A stretch of DNA of 34,116 bases from Chromobacterium sinusclupearum. Its GTDB lineage: Bacteria > Pseudomonadota > Gammaproteobacteria > Burkholderiales > Chromobacteriaceae. The DNA lies in assembly GCF_002902845.1 (NCBI RefSeq), contig NZ_PPTF01000035.1, forward strand, positions 1 to 34,116, written 5' to 3'. Each line of letters opens with the position of its first letter. The first letter of the stretch is position 1. The notes beneath the pieces were generated by a model. It saw only the letters and a list, made by a program, of their open reading frames with translations. It was not told where the DNA came from and searched no databases. Shown here one piece after another: positions 8,266-16,200 of the stretch. A program made the position numbers and the translations under genes.

Positions 8266-9141
8266 ATGAAACGATTCAAGCCTGCCAAGTCGCCGCCAGC
8301 CGGTTTCACGCCCGCCATGCTGGCGGCCTGTCAGCAACTGCTGCAGCAGGAGGGCGTGCAGGCGCGTTTGCAGTGGAACGAGCAGGAGGTATTCGCCAGC
8401 TTCGACGGCTGGTGGCTGTGCAGCGGCTTCATTCCGCAAACCCGCTTGCGAGACGGGCGCTGCCAGCTGCTGCAATACGCGGCGCGGCTGCGCATTTTCG
8501 GCCAGTTCGGGCAGACGCTGCCGGCCAACTGGCTGTTTGCCATGAACTACGGCGAGGCCAAGGCCGTAGCCTTGCTCAAGTTGATCCGCGTGCTGCATGT
8601 GATTAACCACCTGGGACGCAATGGCCGCCACCTGCCCTTGCGCATCGACGTGGACCCGCGCATCTGCCACGCCTATAGCGACCGCATTGTCGATTTCACC
8701 GCCCGGCTGCTGGACGTTTTGGAGTTCCCGGCCAGTCAGGCGCCGATGCTGCTGTTCCTGGACGAACGCACCGCGGAGCTGGGCCTGGGCCTGGTGCGGC
8801 GCTACCGGCAGCATAGCCACCGGCTGGGCCTGGGCGACTTCGGCGCCGGCAGCCAGGACCTGCTGCGGCTGTGGCGGCTGGAGCCCGACATGCTGGCCCT
8901 GGCGCCCAGCTTCATGGGCCGCGCCATCATGTACCCGAAAGTGCGCGACCAATTGCTGGCGCTGATGCCGCAACTGGCGGAGCAGGGCTTTGCGCTGGCG
9001 GTGGAAGAGATTGTTTGCGACAACATGCTGGAGCTGGCGCTGAAGATGGGGGCGGACTACTGTTCCGGCCCGTTGCTGTCGGAACGGTTGAAGCGCCAAC
9101 GGTCGGCGCGCGAAGTGGATTTGTCCAACATTGCCTGTTAG
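8266..9141 (+). CDS. Degenerate EAL-domain protein, probably inactive as phosphodiesterase
   Basis: This 291-residue soluble protein has no signal peptide or membrane segment. Its C-terminal half follows the EAL-domain fold pattern: RIDVDPRIC near 126-134, [28 protein letters not shown] (185-212, corresponding to the DDFGTG-to-substrate loop), [31 protein letters not shown] (241-271, corresponding to AEGVE and the GCDYVQGY end). The EAL tripeptide itself is not visible, and the first Asp of DDFGTG is Gly190. Metal binding and cyclic-di-GMP hydrolysis are therefore unlikely. Related degenerate EAL proteins act as c-di-GMP receptors or protein-interaction modules. It is divergent from sbp, and the ribosome site before ATG 8266 is weak. 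Function unknown. Confidence 0.65.
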   Translation: MKRFKPAKSPPAGFTPAMLAACQQLLQQEGVQARLQWNEQEVFASFDGWWLCSGFIPQTRLRDGRCQLLQYAARLRIFGQFGQTLPANWLFAMNYGEAKAVALLKLIRVLHVINHLGRNGRHLPLRIDVDPRICHAYSDRIVDFTARLLDVLEFPASQAPMLLFLDERTAELGLGLVRRYRQHSHRLGLGDFGAGSQDLLRLWRLEPDMLALAPSFMGRAIMYPKVRDQLLALMPQLAEQGFALAVEEIVCDNMLELALKMGADYCSGPLLSERLKRQRSAREVDLSNIAC

Positions 9142-9188
9142 GATATTTGCATTTTTATGCGGCGCTTGATGCCTATCCTGGGGAAACA

Positions 9189-9386
9189 ATGAAACATCTC
9201 TGCTTGTCTGTTATCTGCGCTTTGGCGCTGTCCGCCTGCGTGATCGGCAATACCGATGGTTACCGCGACGCGGCGCAATTGCAACGCATGACTGATCAGG
9301 CCGTGAAAACCTGCGGCCAAGGCAAGGTCAAATCGGTGAGCTACAGCAGCTTCACCTGCGTGGCGGGCGACGCGGCGGAGAAGTAA
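9189..9386 (+). CDS. Small predicted lipoprotein
   Basis: This 65-residue protein has a short basic start, a hydrophobic run and a lipobox LSAC (residues 14-17). Cys17 would be lipidated, leaving a 49-residue mature peptide with two more cysteines (TCGQGK and FTCVAG) that could form a disulfide. GGGAAAC just upstream of ATG 9189 serves as ribosome site. No family is recognised. It is followed directly by the acetyltransferase gene, whose ATG abuts its stop codon (TAAATG), so the two are probably translationally coupled. The function is unknown and no role is inferred beyond envelope location. Confidence 0.7.
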   Translation: MKHLCLSVICALALSACVIGNTDGYRDAAQLQRMTDQAVKTCGQGKVKSVSYSSFTCVAGDAAEK

Positions 9387-9869
9387 ATGCCGACGCAGGA
9401 CGAGAATGAACAAACCATGCGGCCTATGTCGGCTGTCGAAGCCAGCCCGCTGTACCAGCTGATTGATGCCGCGCCCGATGTGGAAACCTACCGCCGCCTG
9501 CGCGCCGAATCCGGCCTCAGCCCAAAAACCGAAGAGGCCGCCCGCCGCGGCTTGGCCGGCACGCTGTTCGCCGTACAGGTATGCTGCGGCGGCGAAACCG
9601 TCGGCATGGGCCGGGTGATAGGCGATGGCGGCTGTTTCTATCAAGTGGTGGACATTGCCGTGCTGCCGGCGCACCAGGGCAAGGGCCTGGGCAAGCGCAT
9701 CATGGCGGCCATTTCCGGCTATATCGAGCGCGAGGCGCCGGCTAGCGCTTACATCAGCCTGATCGCCGACGGCGATGCCAAACATTTGTACGCGCAGTTC
9801 GGCTTCAAGCCGACCGCGCCGAGGTCGGAAGGCATGGCGCTGTTCAAGGGCGCAGTCCCGCAGCCTTAG
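9387..9869 (+). CDS. GNAT-family N-acetyltransferase
   Basis: This 160-residue protein has the acetyl-CoA-binding signature of GNAT enzymes: VVDIAVLPAHQGKGLGKRIM, where residues 96-103 give the Q/R-x-x-G-x-G loop. It is preceded by a GMGRVIGDGG beta-hairpin and followed by YAQFGFKP typical of motif B. It would transfer an acetyl group to an amine on a small molecule or protein; the acceptor cannot be told. The ATG directly follows the lipoprotein stop, with GGAG in the end of that gene as ribosome site; an internal ATG (residue 11) is an alternative start. It is convergent with the phn operon. Confidence 0.85.
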   Translation: MPTQDENEQTMRPMSAVEASPLYQLIDAAPDVETYRRLRAESGLSPKTEEAARRGLAGTLFAVQVCCGGETVGMGRVIGDGGCFYQVVDIAVLPAHQGKGLGKRIMAAISGYIEREAPASAYISLIADGDAKHLYAQFGFKPTAPRSEGMALFKGAVPQP

Positions 9870-9914
9870 CTGATCGCGATCCGCCTGATCGAATTCAGAC
9901 ACGGTTGCAGTAGC

Positions 9915-9943
9915 AAAAGGAGCCGGCCGTCATGGCCGGCTCC
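9915..9943 (-). terminator. Terminator of the phnG-M operon
   Basis: On the minus strand a 10-bp perfect stem (9943-9934 with 9928-9919) and a five-base loop are followed by TTTTGC. It begins three bases past the stop codon of the last phn gene. The plus strand lacks a T-run on that side, so the hairpin serves the minus-strand operon. Confidence 0.85.
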
Positions 9944-9946
9944 AAG

Positions 9947-10504
9947 TCAGACTCGACTACTGGACAGATGCCCGGCCATCAGCGGCCACACCCAGTCCGC
10001 CGCATCCAGGCTCCAGCCGCCGTCCTTGGCCGCCTCGTCGAGCCGGCGGATCGCCAGAATATCGCCCAGGTCCGGCAATCGGGCGAAGGCTTCCGCCTCG
10101 TCCTGGCGCATCGGCCCGCCCTGGTAGCCCAGCGTGGCGGTACTGGCTGGCGACAGCGCCGTCAGATAGGCCGGGTCGATGGCGCACAGGTAGCGTTTGG
10201 CCTCGACATGCATGCCCACCAGCCGGGACAGTCGGGGCGAGAAACCCAGCGACAGCAGATAGTCCTGCGCCAGCTTGTCGTGGGCCATCACGCCGTAGTC
10301 GCCCATGGCCTCGGCGCCGTCGTGTTCCAGCAGGTGGCCGACGTCGTGCAGGAAGGCCGCCAGCACCATTTCGTCGTCGTGGCCCCAGTCGCGCGCCAGC
10401 GTGGCGGCCTGGATGGCGTGGTCGAATTGCGAGACAGCCTCGCCGTAATGGCGGGCGCCGTGTTCGCGGTACAGCTGCTGCAAAACAGCGATGGCGTCGA
10501 GCAT
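9947..10504 (-). CDS. PhnZ-like HD-domain protein of phosphonate operons
   Basis: This 185-residue HD-fold protein belongs to the phosphonate-operon HDIG group that includes PhnZ, a mixed-valent di-iron oxygenase cleaving 2-amino-1-hydroxyethylphosphonate to glycine and phosphate. Likely metal ligands are His29 (QFDHA), His53-Asp54 and His57 (FLHDVGH), His75 (MAHDK), His99 (GMHVEAK) and Asp156 (RRLDEA), with Lys103 as a phosphonate-binding candidate. As I recall PhnZ numbering, these match with a constant five-residue offset. Glu22 may be the substrate-amine contact. PhnZ normally works with PhnY, a 2-oxoglutarate oxygenase, but none is encoded here; instead the gene ends the C-P lyase operon and overlaps phnM by one base. 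Its substrate here is therefore uncertain. Confidence 0.82.
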   Translation of the reverse strand: MLDAIAVLQQLYREHGARHYGEAVSQFDHAIQAATLARDWGHDDEMVLAAFLHDVGHLLEHDGAEAMGDYGVMAHDKLAQDYLLSLGFSPRLSRLVGMHVEAKRYLCAIDPAYLTALSPASTATLGYQGGPMRQDEAEAFARLPDLGDILAIRRLDEAAKDGGWSLDAADWVWPLMAGHLSSSRV

Positions 10505-11640
10505 CAGAACACCCTCCTGCCGCCGTTCCAGACTTGCCGCACCAGCGGCACGTCGCCGCGCACGGTCATCGCCACCAGGTCGGCGCGTTGGCCGACGGCG
10601 ATGTCGCCGCGATCGTTCAAACCTACCGAGCGCGCCGGGTTGAGGCTGACGGCGGCAATGGCGCGCGGCAGGCTCCAGCTGGCCTGCGAGTGCAGCAGCC
10701 AGGCGGCGTGCAGCAGGCTGGCCGGCACGTAGTCGGACGACAGGATGTCCAGCAGGCCGGCCCGCGCCAGCTCCAGCGCCGCCACATTGCCGGAGTGGGA
10801 GCCGCCGCGCACCACATTGGGCGCGCCCATCACCGTTTGCAGGCCGTGCGCGCGGGCGGCTTGGGCCGCTTCCAATGTGGTGGGAAATTCCGAGATCGCC
10901 ACGCCGTCGCGCAGCGCTTCGTCTATGTGGGCGGCGTCGGTGTCGTCATGGCTGGCCAGCGCGATGCCGCGCGCCTGAGCCATTTCCACCACCGCCTGCT
11001 TGTGGCGGCCGGCGAATTCAGCCTGCTTGGCCTTGCGTTCCGCCACGGCCGCGAGGAAGGTCTCCTCGTTCCAGCCTACCTTTTTCTTGCCATAGTATTT
11101 TTTGTATTGCTCCAGATCGCGGTACTGGCGCTGGCCCGGCGTATGGTCCATCACCGATACCAGCTTTACCGCCGGGTGGGCGATCAGCGGCGTCAACTCG
11201 TCCAGCAATTGCGGGAAGGCCAATTCGCAGCGCAGGTGGAAGAAGTGCTCCGCGCGCAGCGCGCCTTCGTCCATGCCTTGGTTGATGGCGGCGAAGGCGC
11301 TGTGCAGCGTGTCCAGCCGCACGCTTTCGCCTTCCAGATCGCCCACCGCCAGCGCGTCCAGCACCGTGGTGATGCCGGCGGCCACGCATTGGGCGTCGTG
11401 GGTGATCACCGCCGGCAGAATCGGCCACAGCACGCCGTTGCGCGGCATCAGGTGTTTTTCCAGATTGTCGGTGTGGATCTCCACCAGGCCCGGCAGCAGC
11501 AAGGCGCCGGCCAGGTCTTCGCCATCCGGCAGCGGCTGTTCGTGGATGGCGGCGATCCGGCCGTCTTCAATTTCCAGCGCGCCGTTGTCGATGACGCGGT
11601 CGGCCAGCACGATGCGGGCATGGTTCAGAATCTGTCTCAT
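10504..11640 (-). CDS. phnM: PhnM, alpha-D-ribose 1-methylphosphonate 5-triphosphate diphosphatase
   Basis: This 378-residue amidohydrolase-fold enzyme has GLVEIHTDNLEKH (metal-binding, near residue 53), ASHDDT in the middle and LLDILSSDYVP near residue 290, all typical of PhnM. It removes diphosphate from ribose 1-alkylphosphonate 5-triphosphate, giving the 5-phosphate used by PhnJ. The open frame runs upstream to 11943, but the first 101 codons are an out-of-frame shadow of phnL. ATG 11640, giving MRQILNHARIVLADRVI, matches the family N terminus and overlaps the phnL stop by four bases. Confidence 0.94.
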   Translation of the reverse strand: MRQILNHARIVLADRVIDNGALEIEDGRIAAIHEQPLPDGEDLAGALLLPGLVEIHTDNLEKHLMPRNGVLWPILPAVITHDAQCVAAGITTVLDALAVGDLEGESVRLDTLHSAFAAINQGMDEGALRAEHFFHLRCELAFPQLLDELTPLIAHPAVKLVSVMDHTPGQRQYRDLEQYKKYYGKKKVGWNEETFLAAVAERKAKQAEFAGRHKQAVVEMAQARGIALASHDDTDAAHIDEALRDGVAISEFPTTLEAAQAARAHGLQTVMGAPNVVRGGSHSGNVAALELARAGLLDILSSDYVPASLLHAAWLLHSQASWSLPRAIAAVSLNPARSVGLNDRGDIAVGQRADLVAMTVRGDVPLVRQVWNGGRRVF

Positions 11641-12344
11641 GCTGCGGTTTCCGTGTGTTGCGCCAGGGGAACCTGGAAAATGCGGGTGGCGATGGCGTCG
11701 CGCGTCGGCGCGTCGTGGAAGATGCCGATCAAGGCCGCGCCGCGGGCAAGGGCTTCGCGCATCAATTGTATGACCACGTCGCGGTTGGCGGCGTCGAGGG
11801 ATGCAGTTGGCTCGTCCAGCAGCAGGATGGGCCGCGGCGCGATCATGCCGCGCGCGATGTTGACGCGCTGCTGCTCGCCGCCGGAGAAGGTGGCCGGCGG
11901 CAGGCTCCACAGCCGCTCGGCGATGTTCAGCCGCGCCAGCCACTCGCCGGCCGCCAGCCGGGCTTCGGCGTCAGTCGAGCCCCATTCGCGCAGCGGCTCG
12001 GCGACGATGTCCAGCGCCGACACCCGCGGGATCACCCGCAGGAACTGGCTGACATAGCCCAGGGTGTGGCGGCGCACGGCGGCGATCTCATGCGGCAGCG
12101 CGCGGGCCATGTCCACCCATGCGCCCTGGTGGAACACGCCGATGCGGCCGCTCTCCACCAGATAGTTGGCGTACAGCGCCTTCAAGAGCGTGCTCTTGCC
12201 GGCGCCGGACGGGCCGGCAAGCGCCACGCATTCGCCGGCTGCCGCCTGCAGCGAAACGTCGCTCAGCACCGGCAGCCGCAGCCCGCCCTGCTGGTGCAGG
12301 GTGAAGGTCTTGCTCAGATTTTGCGCGTCTATCAATAGATTCAT
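11637..12344 (-). CDS. phnL: PhnL, ABC-type ATPase of the C-P lyase system
   Basis: This 235-residue ABC ATPase has Walker A GPSGAGKS (44-51), signature FSGGEQQR and Walker B ILLLDEPTASLD. No permease is linked to it; PhnL is part of the nucleosidase/C-P lyase machinery, where with PhnG, H and I it supports formation of ribose 1-alkylphosphonate 5-triphosphate from ATP and the phosphonate. Its place between phnK and phnM is the standard order. Four bases separate it from the phnK stop. Confidence 0.93.
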   Translation of the reverse strand: MNLLIDAQNLSKTFTLHQQGGLRLPVLSDVSLQAAAGECVALAGPSGAGKSTLLKALYANYLVESGRIGVFHQGAWVDMARALPHEIAAVRRHTLGYVSQFLRVIPRVSALDIVAEPLREWGSTDAEARLAAGEWLARLNIAERLWSLPPATFSGGEQQRVNIARGMIAPRPILLLDEPTASLDAANRDVVIQLMREALARGAALIGIFHDAPTRDAIATRIFQVPLAQHTETAA

Positions 12345-12348
12345 GATT

Positions 12349-13122
12349 TCAGGCCTGCAGGATGGAAGACACCAGAAGCTGGCTGTACGGGTGTTGCGGG
12401 TCGTCGAGAATCTGGTCGGTGAGGCCAGCCTCCACCACGCGGCCCTTCTGCATCACCAGAGTGCGCTGCGCCAGCAGCCGCGCCACGCTCAGATCGTGGG
12501 TCACCATGATGACGGCGATGCCGGCGTCGCGCACCAGGCGGCGGGTCAGGTCGAGGAAGCGCGCCTGAACCGACACGTCCAGGCCGCCGGTCGGTTCGTC
12601 CATGAACACCAGCCGCGGCTGCGTGACCAGATTGCGGGCGATCTGCAGCCGCTGCTGCATGCCGCCGGAAAAGGCGGACGGCTTGTCGTCCAGCCGCGCG
12701 CGGTCTATCTCCACTTTTTCCAACCAGTCGCCGGCGGTCTGTCGCAGCAGGCCGTAGTGGCGCTGGCCCAGCGCCATCAGCCTCTCGCTGACGTTGGCGC
12801 CGGCGGAGACGCCCATGCGCAGGCCGTCGCGGGCGTGCTGGGTGACGAAGCCCCATTCGCTACGCGCCAGGCGGCGGCGCTCGGCCTCGGGCAGGCAGGT
12901 CAGCTCGTGCTGCATGCCTGCGCGGTCGGCGAAGCGCACGCTGCCGGCGTCCGCGGCCAGGCGGCCGGCCAGGGTGGACAAGAGCGTGGATTTGCCGGAG
13001 CCGGATTCGCCGACGATGCACAGCACCTCGCCCGGGTACAGCTCGAAATTGACGTCGAAACAGCCCTGGCCGTTGCCGTAGTCCTTGCTCAGTCCGCTTA
13101 CGGTGAGGATGGGCGCCATCAT
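12349..13122 (-). CDS. phnK: PhnK, ABC-type ATPase of the C-P lyase core complex
   Basis: This 257-residue ABC ATPase has Walker A GESGSGKS (38-45), signature FSGGMQQRLQIARNL and Walker B RLVFMDEPTGGLD. PhnK docks on the PhnG-H-I-J core complex rather than on a membrane transporter. It resembles oligopeptide-importer ATPases in sequence, but the position between phnJ and phnL decides the identity. Its start overlaps the phnJ stop by four bases; a second ATG follows at once. Confidence 0.93.
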   Translation of the reverse strand: MMAPILTVSGLSKDYGNGQGCFDVNFELYPGEVLCIVGESGSGKSTLLSTLAGRLAADAGSVRFADRAGMQHELTCLPEAERRRLARSEWGFVTQHARDGLRMGVSAGANVSERLMALGQRHYGLLRQTAGDWLEKVEIDRARLDDKPSAFSGGMQQRLQIARNLVTQPRLVFMDEPTGGLDVSVQARFLDLTRRLVRDAGIAVIMVTHDLSVARLLAQRTLVMQKGRVVEAGLTDQILDDPQHPYSQLLVSSILQA

Positions 13123-13952
13123 GCTTGTTTCTCCCGCTGGCAGTAATCAGTGTCGGAACAAACGAACATCCGGCTGCCGGCGTCGTCGGTGACGATTTCG
13201 TCCAGGTAGCTCGTGCGCGAGCCGCACAGCGCGCAGCCTTGCTCCCAGGTTTGGGCCGTAAATGGGTGATCGTCGAAGGCCAGGCTTTCCACCTTGGTGT
13301 AAGGCGGAATCGCGTACAGGCGCTTCTCGCGGCCAGCGCCGAACAGCAGCAAGGCCGGGCTCATGTCCAGCTTGGGGTTGTCGAACTTCGGGATCGGCGA
13401 CGGCGAGGTCAAATACCTGTCGTTGACCATCACCGGGTAGTCGTAGCTGGTGGCGATGTGGCCGAAGCGGGCGATGTCCTCGTACAGCTTGACGTGCATC
13501 AGCCCGTATTCCTGATGCGCGTGCAGTTTGCGCGTCTCCACTTCGCTGGCCTCCAGCGTGCGCAACGGCTCCGGCTCCGGCACCTGGAAGATCATGATCT
13601 GGCCGGGTTTCAGCGGCGTTTCCGGGATGCGGTGGCGGGTCTGGATCAGCGTCGCGTCGGCGGTGCGGGTGGTGGTGGCCACGCCGGCCACGCGGCCGAA
13701 GAAGCGGCGGATGTTGACGGCGTTGGTGGTGTCGTCGGCGCCCTGGTCGATGACCTTCAGCACGTCGTCGCGGCCGATCACGCTGGCCGTCACCTGGATG
13801 CCGCCTGTGCCCCAGCCGTAGGGCAGCGGCATTTCGCGGCTGCCGAACGGCACCTGGTAGCCGGGAATCGCCACCGCTTTGAGCAAGCCGCGGCGCAGCA
13901 TGCGCTTGGTGTTTTCATCGAGGAAACCGAAGTTGTAGCGATCATCAGTCAT
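13119..13952 (-). CDS. phnJ: PhnJ, radical SAM C-P lyase
   Basis: This 277-residue catalytic subunit uses S-adenosylmethionine and a [4Fe-4S] cluster to cleave the C-P bond of ribose 1-alkylphosphonate 5-phosphate, releasing the alkane and the 1,2-cyclic phosphate. The cysteine pattern C-x2-C-x21-C-x5-C is intact at residues 240, 243, 265 and 271, one position off the E. coli residues 241, 244, 266 and 272, where the last is the thiyl-radical cysteine. Conserved PGYQVPFGSREMPLPYGWGTGGIQ lies near residues 30-55. It overlaps phnI by eight bases and phnK by four. Confidence 0.97.
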   Translation of the reverse strand: MTDDRYNFGFLDENTKRMLRRGLLKAVAIPGYQVPFGSREMPLPYGWGTGGIQVTASVIGRDDVLKVIDQGADDTTNAVNIRRFFGRVAGVATTTRTADATLIQTRHRIPETPLKPGQIMIFQVPEPEPLRTLEASEVETRKLHAHQEYGLMHVKLYEDIARFGHIATSYDYPVMVNDRYLTSPSPIPKFDNPKLDMSPALLLFGAGREKRLYAIPPYTKVESLAFDDHPFTAQTWEQGCALCGSRTSYLDEIVTDDAGSRMFVCSDTDYCQREKQA

Positions 13953-15030
13953 GGCGGGTCTCCTGGTCCGCGGCGGCGCGCAACTGGCGGATCAGCGCCA
14001 GCTCGGCCTGGAAGTCCACGTAATGCGGCAGCTTGAGATGCTGGACGAAGCCGGAGGCTTCGACATTGTCGCTGTGATACAGCACGAACTCCGGCTGCTG
14101 CGCCGGCGCGTGGGCGGCTTCGCCCAATTCTTCGGCGCGCAGGCTGCGGTCCACCAGCGCCATCGCCATCGCCTTGCGCTCGGCCTCGCCGAAGCTCAGG
14201 CCGTAGCCGCGGGTGAATTGCGGCGGCGCGCTCTTGCTGCCGGCAAACTGGTTGATCATCTGGCATTCGGTCAGCGTGATCTCGCCGATGTCGATCTCGA
14301 AGCCCAGCTCCTCCGGGCAAACCATCACGCTGACTTCGCCCATGCGTATCTCGCCGGCGAACGGGTGGCTTTCGGCGTAGCCGCGCTGGGTGGAGTAGGC
14401 GAGGCTCAGCAGCCAGCCTTCGTCGCCGCGCGCCAGGTTTTGCAGCCGCGCCGGGCGGCCGGCCGGGAACATCAGCGGCTCGCGCGTCAGGTCCACCGGC
14501 TCCGGATCGCCGTCGGGCGGCAGGTCGGCTTCGATCAAGCCTTCACGGTCCAGCAGCTGCAGCACGCCAGGCAACGCGTCCGGCAGCGGTGCGGCGGCCT
14601 GTTCCAGTTCGATTTTTTGCGAGGTTTCCATCAGGCCGAAGTCCAGCAGGCGCTGGGTGTAGTCGGCGGTGGGGCCGAGAATCTGGCCGCCCGGCACGTC
14701 CTTGAAGGTACCGGACACGCGGCGGCGCACCCGCATGGCGGCGGTGTTGAGCGGCAGCGTCTGGCCGAAGCGCGGCAGCGTGGTGCGGAAGGCGCGCAGC
14801 AGGAACACGGCTTCTATGCTGTCGCCGCTGGCCTGTTTCAGCGCCAGCGCGGCCAGTTCCTCGTCGTACAGCGAGCCTTCCTGCATCACGCGGGCCACGG
14901 CCAGGCGCATTTGCTGGCGGATTTGGGCGATGCTCAACTCCGGCACGGCCTCGTCGCCGCGGCGCGCGGCAGCCAGCAAGTCCCAGGAGCGGGCGATGGC
15001 GGTTTCCCCGCCTTTGACGGCTACATACAT
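13945..15030 (-). CDS. phnI: PhnI, C-P lyase core subunit
   Basis: This 361-residue protein starts MYVAVKGGETAIARSWDLLAAARRGD, the family-typical N terminus, and contains IRQQMRLAVARVMQEGSLYDEELAALALKQASGD. PhnI has nucleosidase activity and, with PhnG, PhnH and PhnL, attaches the phosphonate to ribose of ATP or GTP. It sits between phnH (one-base gap) and phnJ (eight-base overlap). No truncation is apparent. Confidence 0.95.
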   Translation of the reverse strand: MYVAVKGGETAIARSWDLLAAARRGDEAVPELSIAQIRQQMRLAVARVMQEGSLYDEELAALALKQASGDSIEAVFLLRAFRTTLPRFGQTLPLNTAAMRVRRRVSGTFKDVPGGQILGPTADYTQRLLDFGLMETSQKIELEQAAAPLPDALPGVLQLLDREGLIEADLPPDGDPEPVDLTREPLMFPAGRPARLQNLARGDEGWLLSLAYSTQRGYAESHPFAGEIRMGEVSVMVCPEELGFEIDIGEITLTECQMINQFAGSKSAPPQFTRGYGLSFGEAERKAMAMALVDRSLRAEELGEAAHAPAQQPEFVLYHSDNVEASGFVQHLKLPHYVDFQAELALIRQLRAAADQETRHD

Positions 15031-15031
15031 T

Positions 15032-15610
15032 TCAACCCTCCCGGATGCGGGCGCTGCGCGGCAGCCCGGCGACGTGGGTGTCGGAAATCAGCATGGCGTC
15101 CACGCCCAGCGGGAAGCGGGCATGGTTGCGTTGCCATTCGGTCCAGAAGCCGGATGGCAAACCGGCGGCGCCGAAACGGCGCGGAGCGGCGAAGCCGGGG
15201 CCGCTGCCTTCCACCTGATCCTCAGCGAAGCTGGCCACCTCGATCAGCAGCGTGGCGGAGCGGTCCGGGTATTCGGCGCTGCCGGCCTTCAGGCTGGCCA
15301 GATCCGGCAAGGGCATGCCCTGGGCGATGACGATGAAGTCGGCTTCTTCCGGCAAGTCGGTCAGCCGCATGCCGGTATGGAAGCGCAGGCTGTCCACCGA
15401 GGCGGACGGCAATGCAGGCAGCCAGACGCGCACGTCCTGATCGGCCAGGGTGTAGAGCAGGGCGGCGGTGGCGGCTTTCAGGCCGGGCAGGGCTGGCGGC
15501 AGAGCCGGAAGGGCCTGCGGCAGCAAGGGCTCTGCCATGGTGGACAGAACCGCGCGGAAAGTTTGCTGGGCTTGATCCACCGGATGGACAAAGGCGCTAT
15601 GCATGGTCAT
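15032..15610 (-). CDS. phnH: PhnH, C-P lyase core subunit
   Basis: This protein of 192 residues from ATG 15610 begins MTMHSAFVHPVDQAQQTFRAVLSTMAEP, closely parallel to E. coli PhnH. The start overlaps the phnG stop by four bases. A GAGGAG ribosome site lies only one base before this ATG but seven bases before ATG 15604, so the true start may be two codons later. The frame stays open upstream to 15712, but that region is the shadow of phnG. PhnH is a structural subunit of the PhnGHIJ complex. Confidence 0.92.
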   Translation of the reverse strand: MTMHSAFVHPVDQAQQTFRAVLSTMAEPLLPQALPALPPALPGLKAATAALLYTLADQDVRVWLPALPSASVDSLRFHTGMRLTDLPEEADFIVIAQGMPLPDLASLKAGSAEYPDRSATLLIEVASFAEDQVEGSGPGFAAPRRFGAAGLPSGFWTEWQRNHARFPLGVDAMLISDTHVAGLPRSARIREG

Positions 15611-16041
15611 TCTCCTCGCACCATGGTGAAAAATTCCACCTTGCTGGCGGCGGCTTCGCGCGAGCGTTCGGCGCGGCGCTCGGACAGCTCCGCGGCCAGC
15701 GGCGTAATCCATTGCTCCATCAGCTGGCTATGGCGCGCCGGGTCTTGCAGCAGCGCGTCGGCCTGGGCGATCAGCTCGGCATGGCGGCCGTCGCCGCCGC
15801 GCACCCAGCCGTGGCCGACGTGGTCGCCTATCTGGCAACTGGCGCGGCTGACGCTGATTTCGCCCAGATTGAAGCGGGCGCCGCTGCCGCCGCTGCGGCC
15901 TTGCAGCATCATCAGGCCGGATTCGGCGCGGCGCAGCCAGCGCGGCGCGGCGGGCAGCGCCGGGGGCAACAATTCCAGCAGCCGCTCGATTGGGCTGTTG
16001 GCCAGCACGGCGAGCCAGCGCTGTCGGGTGGAGGTGTCCAT
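15607..16041 (-). CDS. phnG: PhnG, C-P lyase core subunit
   Basis: This protein of 144 residues from ATG 16041 begins MDTSTRQRWLAVLANSP, aligned with the known PhnG start. GAGG six bases upstream supports this ATG over those at 16044 and 16053. The LGEISVSRASCQIGDHVGHGWVRGGDGRHAELIAQADAL block is typical of the family. It is the first gene of the eight-gene minus-strand operon. A PhnF-type operator and a Pho-like box lie in its upstream region. Confidence 0.92.
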   Translation of the reverse strand: MDTSTRQRWLAVLANSPIERLLELLPPALPAAPRWLRRAESGLMMLQGRSGGSGARFNLGEISVSRASCQIGDHVGHGWVRGGDGRHAELIAQADALLQDPARHSQLMEQWITPLAAELSERRAERSREAAASKVEFFTMVRGE

Positions 16042-16072
16042 CATCTGCCTCATGGTTCAAGAAAAATTCATA

Positions 16073-16087
16073 TAAACGTATAGACGT
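16073..16087 (-). promoter_or_regulatory. Putative PhnF operator upstream of phnG
   Basis: Read on the minus strand the site is GTCTATACGTTTA (16085-16073), containing GTCTATAC, which fits the GT-N-TA-N-AC form recognised by HutC-type GntR regulators. The same 13-mer with one change lies upstream of the phosphonate importer at 26110-26122. It starts 31 bases before the phnG ATG and would lie just downstream of the predicted transcription start, suited to repression. Confidence 0.6.
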
Positions 16088-16114
16088 ATCCATGATAATG
16101 GCAGCGTGGAATGG

Positions 16115-16149
16115 ATTAACAGCATGCGGCGATGAAGTTTTTGTGACGT
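16115..16149 (-). promoter_or_regulatory. Candidate Pho box and -10 of the phnG operon
   Basis: On the minus strand, half-sites ACGTCAC (16149-16143) and ACTTCAT (16138-16132) are spaced 11 bases apart, as in PhoB-bound CTGTCAT repeats. Eleven bases later comes a -10-like GTTAAT (16120-16115). Each half-site matches only four of seven consensus positions. The call leans on geometry and on the better copy upstream of the importer. Confidence 0.35.
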
Positions 16150-16200
16150 TTTAAAGGCGGATGCAGACGATTGCTTTAGCGCTGCTGTGATCAACATGTT

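Noticed and set aside
8061..8318. Upstream extension of the sbp reading frame to 8318
   Set aside because: It would place an internal signal peptide behind 86 residues without family character and overlap the start of the divergent gene. ATG 8060 gives a standard secreted protein.
11641..11943. Upstream extension of the phnM frame
   Set aside because: The extra 101 residues are Arg/Pro/His-rich and lie over phnL in another frame, a typical GC-rich shadow.
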